Assembly: GCA_002309345.1 (NCBI GenBank)
Contig: DBWZ01000006.1
Coordinates: 1 to 20,558, forward strand
DNA: 20,558 bases
Source: Pseudobutyrivibrio sp. UBA1225
GTDB taxonomy: Bacteria > Bacillota > Clostridia > Lachnospirales > Lachnospiraceae
Direction of reading: 5' to 3'
The position numbers and the translations under genes are program-made. Each line of letters starts with the position of its first letter. Position 1 is the first letter of the stretch. Shown piece after piece: positions 1 through 5,209 of the stretch. The notes beneath the pieces are model-generated. The model saw only the letters and a list, made by a program, of their open reading frames with translations. It was not told where the DNA came from and searched no databases.

Positions 1-74
1 ACCTCTTTTTGTCTCGAGTAACTCATACGCAAGTTCTTTCCAGCTTTCACTGGACGTATTCTGTTTTTCTCCAT
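1..74 (-). CDS. rpoB: RNA polymerase beta subunit, N-terminal fragment
   Basis: Only the first 24 codons and two bases are inside the window; the gene continues past the left edge. The translation begins MEKNRIRPVKAGKNLRMSYS and then RQKE, which I recognise as the conserved start of clostridial RpoB, the beta subunit of the transcription enzyme. The ATG is preceded by GAGAGGTGG at 82-90, a strong ribosome binding site seven bases away. It follows rplL in the usual rplJ-rplL-rpoB order, but a terminator, tandem repeats and its own promoter lie between them. Recognition rests on a short stretch plus gene order, both of which agree. Confidence 0.9.
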   Translation of the reverse strand, partial: MEKNRIRPVKAGKNLRMSYSRQKE

Positions 75-195
75 TGACGTTCCACCTCTCATTTTTATAG
101 TTAATTTTGGGTATATCTTAGATAATAAGTGCTGCCGAAATCGCCCATGAAAAAGGGCATAGCAATGCACACTGCACCATAATAGTGCAAACTAC

Positions 196-225
196 ATTCT
201 ATGCCAAATCCAACCCTAAAGTCAA
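196..225 (-). promoter_or_regulatory. Predicted rpoB promoter
   Basis: On the minus strand a -35 box TTGACT (220-225) and a -10 box TAGAAT (196-201) are separated by 18 bases. Transcription would start near 189 and give a leader of about 115 nt before the rpoB ATG. That leader contains short self-complementary stretches such as GCCC/GGGC around 150-165. Prediction by eye. Confidence 0.55.
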
Positions 226-279
226 GGGATTTTTTAAAGTTTTTCATGTAGAACAATAATAAGTTTATTGCCTGAATTT

Positions 280-392
280 GCAGAGCATAAATGCCTGCTG
301 CGCAAATCATCTCATTTATTACAGCAGAGCATAAATGCCTGCTGCGCAAATCATCTCATTTATCACAGCAGAGCATAAATGCCTGCTGCGCA
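280..392. repeat. 44-bp tandem repeat, 2.6 copies
   Basis: Copies begin at 280, 324 and 368 with an exact 44-base period; each starts with GCAGAGCATAAATGCCTGCT. The first two are complete and differ by one base near the end (TTATTACA against TTATCACA). The third breaks off after about 25 bases. Each full unit contains ATAAATG and CATTTAT, so each transcript could fold into a weak hairpin. The third copy runs into another CATTTATG, which keeps the pairing. The array lies between the rplL terminator and the rpoB promoter and codes for nothing obvious. Confidence 0.9.
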
Positions 393-400
393 GACATTTA

Positions 401-419
401 TGTGCGCCATCGGCGCACA
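401..419. repeat. Perfect 8-bp GC-rich hairpin
   Basis: TGTGCGCC (401-408) and GGCGCACA (412-419) are exact complements around a three-base loop. The hairpin lies between the rplL terminator and the tandem repeats. It has no run of T after it on either strand, so it is not a terminator by itself. Confidence 0.6.
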
Positions 420-420
420 A

Positions 421-469
421 TAAAAATAATAATAGCACTTGCACGAGATAAATCTCAGCAAGTGCTATT
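421..469 (-). terminator. rplL terminator, partial attenuator before rpoB
   Basis: The 12-bp stem AATAGCACTTGC (431-442) / GCAAGTGCTATT (458-469) is perfect. Its loop holds a second perfect stem, GAGAT (445-449) / ATCTC (452-456), giving one long hairpin. On the minus strand it is followed by a T-rich stretch (421-430). It begins 35 bases after the rplL stop. In E. coli a partial terminator sits at this junction; whether readthrough occurs here cannot be seen. Confidence 0.8.
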
Positions 470-503
470 AATTATTTTTACTCTGCTTGTGATTGAGGCT
501 TTG

Positions 504-881
504 TTACTTCAATGCAACCTTTGCACCAACTTCTTCAAGCTTTGTCTTGATTTCTTCTGCAGAAGCCTTGTCAGCGCCTTCCTTGATTACCTTTGGTGCG
601 CCATCAACGAGCTCTTTAGCTTCCTTAAGTCCAAGACCAGTAGCCTCACGAACAACCTTGATAACCTTAACCTTCTCAGAACCAACTTCTGTAAGCTCTA
701 CATCGAACTCATCCTTGTCAGCACCTGCTGCTGCACCGTCGCCGCCTGCTGCTGCAACTACTACGCCTGCTGCTGCAGATACGCCAAACTCTTCCTCACA
801 TGCCTTTACAAGGTCATTTAACTCTAATACGCTAAGCTCTTTGATAGCTGCGATAAAATCTTCTGTTGTCATCTTTGCCAT
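504..881 (-). CDS. rplL: 50S ribosomal protein L7/L12
   Basis: A 125-residue acidic protein of the usual L7/L12 length. Residues 1-35 form the dimerisation domain that binds L10 (MTTEDFIAAIKELSVLELND). Residues about 38-55 are the Ala/Gly-rich hinge, and residues about 58-125 are the factor-binding domain, with the conserved GLGLKEAKELVDGAPKVIKE helix. On the ribosome several dimers form the stalk that recruits elongation factors. The ATG follows GGAGG at 891-895. It lies 59 bp after rplJ, is probably co-transcribed with it from the L10-leader promoter, and is followed by a strong terminator. Confidence 0.98.
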   Translation of the reverse strand: MAKMTTEDFIAAIKELSVLELNDLVKACEEEFGVSAAAGVVVAAAGGDGAAAGADKDEFDVELTEVGSEKVKVIKVVREATGLGLKEAKELVDGAPKVIKEGADKASAEEIKTKLEEVGAKVALK

Positions 882-940
882 GATTAATTTCCTCCATTAA
901 ATAATTGAAATTCAAATAATTAATTACATTATTATTCAGC

Positions 941-1576
941 TTATTCTTCTTTTGCTTCTTCAGCTGGAGCCTCAGCTGGCTCTTCTGCTGGTGCCTCTGC
1001 CTCTGCTGCTGGAGCTTCCTCTGCAGGAGCCTCTTCTGCTGCAGGTGCTTCCTCTGCTGGGGCTGCTTCTGCTGAAGCTTCCTCTGTAGCTGCACCACCC
1101 TGCTCTGCGATCTGATTGAGAACGCGAGCGATGTTTGATATTGGTGACTGTAAGCTTCCAAGTAACTTTGAAAGAAGTTCCTCTCTGCTTGGTACTGCTG
1201 CCACAGCTGACATGCCGTTTGCATCATAGAATGTGCCTTCAACTACACCAGCCTTGATTTCAAGGTTTGATGCTGTCTTAGCAAACTTAGCAAGTACTCT
1301 TGCTGGAGCTGTAGCGTCTTCTTTTGCTACAGCGATTGCGCTAGGTCCTTCAAGGACATCATCAAGCTGTGCAAAATCAGTTCCTTCGAAAGCACGCTTC
1401 ATAAGTGTATTCTTGTATACCTTGTATGTAACGCCTGCTTCACGAAGCTGCTTACGTAACTGTGTGTCTTCTGCAACTGTAAGTCCACGAGCATCAACAA
1501 CTACAACTGAAGCTGCATCTTTAATCTGTTCTGAAATCTCGTCAACTATAGGCTGCTTTAATTCAACTTTTGCCAC
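941..1576 (-). CDS. rplJ: 50S ribosomal protein L10 with a long Ala/Glu/Pro tail
   Basis: L10 anchors the L7/L12 dimers at the ribosomal stalk. The start is GTG at 1576, placed by AGGAGG at 1585-1590 eight bases upstream; the translation begins VAKVELKQPIVDEISEQI. An open frame runs further upstream, but only through the leader RNA. The conserved body includes VVVDARGLTVAEDTQLRKQL, LEGPSAIAVAKEDATAPA and AVPSREELLSKLLGSLQSP. The protein is 211 residues, against about 166 for B. subtilis L10. The extra length is a C-terminal tail of about 50 residues (160-211) made almost only of Ala, Glu and Pro, directly after the helix that carries L7/L12. The body is secure; the tail's role is unknown. Confidence 0.97.
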   Translation of the reverse strand: MAKVELKQPIVDEISEQIKDAASVVVVDARGLTVAEDTQLRKQLREAGVTYKVYKNTLMKRAFEGTDFAQLDDVLEGPSAIAVAKEDATAPARVLAKFAKTASNLEIKAGVVEGTFYDANGMSAVAAVPSREELLSKLLGSLQSPISNIARVLNQIAEQGGAATEEASAEAAPAEEAPAAEEAPAEEAPAAEAEAPAEEPAEAPAEEAKEE

Positions 1577-1642
1577 GAATTTTTCCTCCTTATAATTTCT
1601 TGTGTTGCTTATATGAGGATAAGTATATTTATGTAAAAACAT

Positions 1643-1761
1643 AAAAAACCCTCCATGTCCGCAGACATAGAGGGTAAGTAATCGATAAATACTTAATCGT
1701 CCTCGGCTGGTAGAGTAAAACTCTTTACGGCTTGCGCCACCTGCTGTCTTCGGCAACAACT
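1643..1761 (-). promoter_or_regulatory. L10 leader RNA with attenuator
   Basis: The transcript upstream of rplJ carries the conserved parts of the Firmicutes L10 leader: GCCGAAGACAGCAGG, then CCAGCCGAGG after a variable arm, forming the L10-binding kinked stem. Downstream are a TAAGTA/TACTTA stem and an intrinsic terminator. The terminator stem is ACCCTCTATGTC paired with GACATGGAGGGT (1648-1675, one G-U pair), followed by six T on the minus strand (1643-1648). By analogy with the known family, excess L10-L7/L12 binds the leader and favours termination before rplJ. Identification is from recognised consensus elements. Confidence 0.88.
1648..1675 (-). terminator. Attenuator hairpin in the L10 leader
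   Basis: A 12-pair stem with a four-base loop is followed by a T6 tract at 1643-1648 on the minus strand, 67 bases before the rplJ start. It is the conditional terminator of the leader, and also the only terminator-like structure downstream of rplA. Confidence 0.8.
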
Positions 1762-1767
1762 TTGTGC

Positions 1768-1797
1768 ATTATATCATTATGTATATTGGATTGTCAA
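1768..1797 (-). promoter_or_regulatory. Promoter for the rplJ-rplL leader
   Basis: Consensus TTGACA (1792-1797) and TATAAT (1768-1773) are separated by 18 bases. The -35 box begins only four bases after the rplA stop codon. The predicted start near 1761 is just upstream of the conserved L10-leader sequence, which supports the call. Confidence 0.8.
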
Positions 1798-1800
1798 CAA

Positions 1801-2496
1801 TTAGTCTAAAACCTTTGCAACATTAATCTTTACACCAGGTCCCATTGTAGGAGCAAGTGTAACACTCTTAATGTACTGGCCTTTTAAGCTTGAAGGCTTA
1901 GCCTTGTTGAGTGCATCCATAAGAGTCTGGAAGTTGTCCGCTAATTGCTCTTCTGTGAAAGAAGCTTTTCCGATAGGTACATGGATAATGTTTGTCTTAT
2001 CAAGTCTATACTCAATCTTACCAGCTTTGATTTCTTCAACAGCCTTTGTAACATCCATAGTAACTGTTCCAGCCTTTGGGTTTGGCATAAGACCTCTAGG
2101 TCCAAGTACACGTCCAAGACGTCCAACAACACCCATCATATCTGGAGTAGCAACTACAGCATCGAACTCTGCCCAACCTTCGTTCTGAATCTTTGGAATG
2201 AGTTCTTCGCCGCCAACGAAATCAGCGCCTGCAGCCTGTGCCTCATCAAGCTTAGCACCCTTTGCGAATACTAATACTCTAACTGACTTTCCTGTGCCGT
2301 GTGGAAGTACTACAGCACCACGAATTTGCTGCTCAGCGTGACGACCGTCACAACCAGTTCTGATATGAGCTTCAATTGTCTCATCAAATTTTGCAGTAGC
2401 GTTCTTCTTTACCTGTGCGATTGCTTCTGCTGGTTCAAATGCAGCTGACTTATCATATGAGCTGATAGCTGCATTGTATTTTTTTCCTCTTTTCAT
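1801..2496 (-). CDS. rplA: 50S ribosomal protein L1
   Basis: A 231-residue protein of standard L1 length, the RNA-binding protein of the ribosomal L1 stalk that helps release deacylated tRNA from the E site. Visible landmarks are MKRGKKYNAAISSYDKSAA at the start, VVLPHGTGKSVRVLVFAKG, the signature LGRVLGPRGLMPNPKAGTVT, and the C-terminal GQYIKSVTLAPTMGPGVKIN. The ATG follows AGGAGGT at 2501-2507. L1 usually represses its own operon by binding mRNA, and a candidate binding structure lies directly upstream (2508-2535). Confidence 0.98.
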   Translation of the reverse strand: MKRGKKYNAAISSYDKSAAFEPAEAIAQVKKNATAKFDETIEAHIRTGCDGRHAEQQIRGAVVLPHGTGKSVRVLVFAKGAKLDEAQAAGADFVGGEELIPKIQNEGWAEFDAVVATPDMMGVVGRLGRVLGPRGLMPNPKAGTVTMDVTKAVEEIKAGKIEYRLDKTNIIHVPIGKASFTEEQLADNFQTLMDALNKAKPSSLKGQYIKSVTLAPTMGPGVKINVAKVLD

Positions 2497-2507
2497 GTTT
2501 ACCTCCT

Positions 2508-2535
2508 GTGGTTAATCGAGCTTACGCTCTCCCAC
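2508..2535 (-). promoter_or_regulatory. Predicted L1 autoregulatory site before rplA
   Basis: The rplK-rplA intergenic RNA can fold into an outer stem GUGG/CCAC (2532-2535 with 2508-2511) and an inner stem GAGC/GCUC capped by the tetraloop GUAA. They are separated by an asymmetric internal loop, GA against GAUUAA. The GUGGGAG...UUAACCAC pattern resembles the L1-binding helix of 23S rRNA, as known L1 operators do. The structure ends next to the rplA Shine-Dalgarno sequence, so bound L1 could block initiation. Structure seen; function inferred. Confidence 0.65.
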
Positions 2536-2578
2536 TGTATCTGTTAATAATATGAACGTTGTTTTCGCTAAGCTGTAA

Positions 2579-3004
2579 TTATTCTACAACCTCAACGCCC
2601 ATTGATCTACATGTTCCTTCGATCATGCTCATTGCAGCTTCGATTGTTGCCGCGTTAAGGTCTGGCATCTTTGTCTCTGCGATTTCCTTAACCTGAGCCT
2701 TTGTAATCTTTGCTACCTTTGTCTTATTAGGTGTGCCTGAAGCCTTCTGAATCTTGCAAGCCTTCTTAATAAGAACTGCAGCTGGTGGAGTCTTTGTGAT
2801 GAAGCTGAAGCTTCTATCTGCATAAACAGTGATAACTGTAGGAACGATTGTGTCTCCCATATCAGCTGTCTTTGCATTAAACTGCTTTGTAAACTCACCA
2901 ATGTTTATACCGTGCTGACCAAGAGCTGGACCAACTGGTGGGGCTGGTGTAGCCTTGCCTGCTGGAATCTGCAACTTGATATAGCCTTCAATTTTCTTTG
3001 CCAT
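2579..3004 (-). CDS. rplK: 50S ribosomal protein L11
   Basis: A 141-residue protein, the normal L11 length. It binds 23S rRNA at the GTPase-associated centre. The N-terminal domain carries KLQIPAGKATPAPPVGPALG with the conserved prolines, then GINIGEFTKQFN. The C-terminal RNA-binding domain includes KTPPAAVLIKKA and IEGTCRSMGVEV. The ATG at 3004 follows GGAGG in the nusG-rplK gap. The gene is second in the nusG-rplK-rplA series and is probably co-transcribed from the rpmG promoter. Confidence 0.98.
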   Translation of the reverse strand: MAKKIEGYIKLQIPAGKATPAPPVGPALGQHGINIGEFTKQFNAKTADMGDTIVPTVITVYADRSFSFITKTPPAAVLIKKACKIQKASGTPNKTKVAKITKAQVKEIAETKMPDLNAATIEAAMSMIEGTCRSMGVEVVE

Positions 3005-3034
3005 GATTTCCTATTCCTCCTGCTTTAATAAGCC

Positions 3035-3063
3035 TTGGCGCAATTGCAATGCAATGGCGTCAA
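3035..3063 (-). promoter_or_regulatory. Stem-loop between nusG and rplK
   Basis: TTGGCGCAATTGCA (3035-3048) and TGCAATGGCGTCAA (3050-3063) can pair over 14 positions with two mismatches, starting one base after the nusG stop. No T tract follows on the minus strand, so it is not a classical terminator. It may stabilise the upstream message or separate nusG from rplK-rplA expression. Confidence 0.45.
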
Positions 3064-3064
3064 C

Positions 3065-3595
3065 TTAATCCATCTTGCGTACGTCCGTGAAATCAATCTC
3101 AACTGGTGTCTCACGTCCGAACATTTCAACGCTGATAGTAACAGTTTGCTTTTTGGCGTTGATAGACTTAACGACGCCGACAGTATCTTTCCAGGTACCA
3201 TCGATGACACTAAGGGTATCACCAACCTCGAAGTCAACCTCAACGTTGACTTTTTCGGTGTTGTCACCTAGTAAGTAAGCTTTAACCTCGGCCTCTGACA
3301 ATGGCACTGGTTTGCTTCCTGGGCCAACGAAGCCTGTAACACCTCTTGTGTTTCTGACAACGTACCAGGTCTCGTCATTCATAATCATCTCAATAAGAAC
3401 GTAACCAGGGTACATCTTTTTTGAAACTTGCTTCTTAACGCCGTCCTTGGTCTCGGTAACCTCAACCATTGGTACTCTAACGTCAAGTATCTGTTCCTCG
3501 AGCTTCTGTGTCTCGATTGCTTTTTCAATGTTTGTCTTGACTTTGTTCTCATAGCCTGAGTAAGTATGAACTACATACCACTTTGCCTCTGCCAT
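3065..3595 (-). CDS. nusG: Transcription termination/antitermination factor NusG
   Basis: A 176-residue protein of standard NusG length that binds RNA polymerase and links it to Rho or to the ribosome. The N-terminal NGN domain starts WYVVHTYSGYENKVKTNIE and includes MYPGYVLIEM and RGVTGFVGPG. The C-terminal KOW domain (about 122-174) reads VGDTLSVIDGTWKDTVGVVK and on to the end. The ATG at 3595 is chosen over one five codons upstream because GGAGG at 3604-3608 lies eight bases before it and overlaps the upstream ATG. It starts 14 bp after the secE stop. Confidence 0.97.
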   Translation of the reverse strand: MAEAKWYVVHTYSGYENKVKTNIEKAIETQKLEEQILDVRVPMVEVTETKDGVKKQVSKKMYPGYVLIEMIMNDETWYVVRNTRGVTGFVGPGSKPVPLSEAEVKAYLLGDNTEKVNVEVDFEVGDTLSVIDGTWKDTVGVVKSINAKKQTVTISVEMFGRETPVEIDFTDVRKMD

Positions 3596-3609
3596 ATGCG
3601 ATGCCTCCA

Positions 3610-3807
3610 TTATAAACCAACTAGGATATTTACACCCTGCTTGATTACTGTATCCATAGCTACAATAATCAACGCTACAACTACTGACACAGCAACAACT
3701 GCTGCTGTTTGTTTTGACACGTCCTTAGGATCTGCCCAAACGATTTTGTTAAATTCGCCCTTGAGTCCCTCGAAACGTCCTGATTTAGTATTTTTTTCCT
3801 CTGCCAT
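3610..3807 (-). CDS. secE: Preprotein translocase subunit SecE
   Basis: A 65-residue protein of the short bacterial SecE type: a soluble N-terminus (EGLKGEFNKIVWADPKDVSKQ with the conserved W-x-D/P-K segment) and one membrane helix of about 20 residues (AAVVAVSVVVALIIVAMDTV). SecE clamps SecY in the membrane export channel. It sits between rpmG and nusG, its usual place. The start follows GGGAGG at 3816-3821. Confidence 0.95.
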   Translation of the reverse strand: MAEEKNTKSGRFEGLKGEFNKIVWADPKDVSKQTAAVVAVSVVVALIIVAMDTVIKQGVNILVGL

Positions 3808-3822
3808 ATTAGCACCTCCCGA

Positions 3823-3972
3823 CTATTTAGTCTCTTTGTGCAATGTGTGTTTCTTGCAGAACTTGCAATACTTCTTGGTTTCCATTCTGTCTGGATGTGT
3901 CTTCTTGTCTTTTGTCATGTTGTAATTACGCTGCTGGCACTCTGTGCAAGCTAATGTTATCTTTGTGCGCAC
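3823..3972 (-). CDS. rpmG: 50S ribosomal protein L33, zinc-ribbon form
   Basis: A 49-residue protein starting with GTG at 3972, with GGAGGTGG just upstream (cctcc at 3981-3985 on the plus strand). It reads MRTKITLACTECQQRNYNM and on to a Lys/His-rich end. Two CxxC pairs, C9/C12 and C36/C39, make this the zinc-binding form of L33, a small protein near the E site. It is the first gene of the rpmG-secE-nusG run, the normal clostridial order, 15 bp before secE. The short length and GTG start make it easy to overlook. Confidence 0.95.
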   Translation of the reverse strand: MRTKITLACTECQQRNYNMTKDKKTHPDRMETKKYCKFCKKHTLHKETK

Positions 3973-4090
3973 AACTTCCACCTCCGTAAAATTTCTATTC
4001 CGGTCTCTTTACACTCACTTGTCTTAGCGAACAGTGGACAAGGCGAAAAAAGAGCATAAAAAAAAGACCTGCTTTCTTAGTCGCTAGCTA

Positions 4091-4119
4091 AATTTATCAC
4101 AGCTAGACTAGTCTGTCAA
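4091..4119 (-). promoter_or_regulatory. Promoter of the rpmG-secE-nusG-rplKA run
   Basis: TTGACA (4114-4119) and an extended -10 TGATAAATT (hexamer TAAATT, 4091-4096) are spaced 17 bases apart on the minus strand. A CTAGCT/AGCTAG inverted repeat overlaps the -10 region. The predicted leader of about 115 nt before rpmG contains a long T run at about 4061-4069 after a possible weak pairing, so some attenuation is conceivable but not shown. Confidence 0.65.
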
Positions 4120-4137
4120 GTCTTTTTCCTATTCTCC

Positions 4138-4236
4138 CGGGAAAACCCAGCCTTTTATCGGGAAAGCTGAGCCCATGCAAATTGTATACGGGAAAACCCA
4201 GCCATTTATCGGGAAAGCTGAGCCCATGCAAATTGC
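4138..4236. repeat. 51-bp direct repeat, two copies
   Basis: Copies start at 4138 and 4189. Each begins CGGGAAAACCCAGCC, continues TTATCGGGAAAGCTGAGCCC and ends CATGCAAATTG; they differ at one base within the shared 47-48. The second copy runs into a hairpin, ATTGCC/GGCAAT (4232-4246) followed by GGGC, which can pair with the GCCC in the repeat. The array lies between the last transporter gene and the rpmG promoter, both on the minus strand, and probably forms the 3' region of the transporter message. Confidence 0.85.
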
Positions 4237-4258
4237 CTTCGGCAATGGGCTCGCTGTG

Positions 4259-4300
4259 GCAAGTCATTTTGCGCAAGCAAGCTTGCGAAAAATAACTTGC
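4259..4300 (-). terminator. Long hairpin right after the last permease gene
   Basis: The 42 bases next to the permease stop codon form one long imperfect hairpin. The core CGCAAGC (4272-4278) / GCTTGCG (4281-4287) is perfect around two bases, and the outer arms GCAAGT / ACTTGC pair again with A/T pairs between. There is no T tract on the minus strand, so it may be a 3'-end stabiliser or a Rho-independent terminator without U tail rather than a standard terminator. Confidence 0.5.
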
Positions 4301-5173
4301 TTATCCCTTAACACCTCCAAGTGTTACGCCACCTACGATGTGACGAGAAAGAATCAAGTAAACTACAATTACAGGGAAGATTGAGAATGCAATCATCATA
4401 TAAACCTGCCCCATATCAAACTTAAGGAAGTCAGCACTTCTTAGCTGTGCTATTAATATAGGAAGTGTTTTCTTCGCATCATCGTGAAGTACTAATGCTG
4501 GAGTGAAGTAATTGTTCCAGCTTGTTACAAAGCTAAATATCGCCTGAACAGCGATAGCTGGCTTCATTAGTGGTACTACAATCTGATTGAAGGTTCTAAA
4601 CTCACCTGAACCATCGATTCTGGCTGCCTCAATCAAAGAAAGAGGAAGTGTAGAGTCCATGTATTGCTTCATATAGAAGAATACTGCAGGCGATGCAATT
4701 GCTGGAACAATAAGCGCAGTCGCATTATTATCCAATCCAATCTTTCCAATCAACTGAATAAAACCAAGTGCAGTTACCTGAGTTGGAATCATCATAACCA
4801 TGAGAATGAAAGTAAACATATATTTCTTTGCTTTAAACTCATAAGCATGAATAGCATATGCTGTCATAGTCGAGAAATATGTCGCAAGCGCTGCTGTTGC
4901 AACGGCTATAAACAGCGAGTTAAACATACCGCTAACAATCGGTTGTGTTCCATTTTTAACATTAATCCAGTTTTCCAAGAAATGGGTACTCGGAAAAGGA
5001 ACGAAACCATCACTGAGTTCAGAATGGCTTCTGGTTGCATTTATAAATAATACATAGAACCAAAACAGGCACAAGAATGTAATTATTATCAATGCAACAT
5101 ATGCTATAAATCTTCTAGCGTGGACAGAAGCACCTTTGTCCTTCTTTCCAGCTATACTGGTTGTATTTGCCAT
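4301..5173 (-). CDS. Sugar ABC transporter permease, MalG/AraQ type
   Basis: A 290-residue inner-membrane protein with about six hydrophobic segments. The first is at about 23-46 (FIAYVALIIITFLCLFWFYV). The signature ABC permease loop is EAARIDGSGEFRTFNQIVVP, which contacts the ATPase. Size and sequence fit the second permease (MalG/AraQ/MsmG-like) of family 1 carbohydrate importers. The start at 5173 follows GAGAGGAT. It lies 36 bp after the first permease gene, at the end of the operon. The substrate is inferred only from the neighbouring cellobiose phosphorylase. Confidence 0.93.
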   Translation of the reverse strand: MANTTSIAGKKDKGASVHARRFIAYVALIIITFLCLFWFYVLFINATRSHSELSDGFVPFPSTHFLENWINVKNGTQPIVSGMFNSLFIAVATAALATYFSTMTAYAIHAYEFKAKKYMFTFILMVMMIPTQVTALGFIQLIGKIGLDNNATALIVPAIASPAVFFYMKQYMDSTLPLSLIEAARIDGSGEFRTFNQIVVPLMKPAIAVQAIFSFVTSWNNYFTPALVLHDDAKKTLPILIAQLRSADFLKFDMGQVYMMIAFSIFPVIVVYLILSRHIVGGVTLGGVKG

Positions 5174-5209
5174 ATTATTATCCTCTCTATCTTATATAAC
5201 TCTGTAAGA

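Noticed and set aside
280..392. CRISPR-like array
   Set aside because: The whole 44-base period is repeated with no unique spacers between copies, and no cas gene is present.
291..900. Plus-strand open frames rich in Cys/Leu or Ser/Ala/Pro
   Set aside because: They lie opposite rplL, whose family match is certain, and reflect its codon pattern read backwards.
832..1242. Minus-strand frame with a Gln/Arg/Lys-rich repeat protein
   Set aside because: It is the out-of-frame reading of the Ala/Glu/Pro tail of L10, with no ribosome binding site.
1577..1759. N-terminal extension of L10
   Set aside because: The added residues are translated from the leader RNA and attenuator; GTG at 1576 has a perfect ribosome binding site.
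3973..4137. tRNA genes upstream of rpmG-secE-nusG, common in clostridia
   Set aside because: No cloverleaf or T-loop sequence was seen in this gap or elsewhere in the window.
4175..4384. 69-residue plus-strand frame
   Set aside because: It spans the direct repeat, a hairpin and the antisense of the permease end, with no ribosome binding site.
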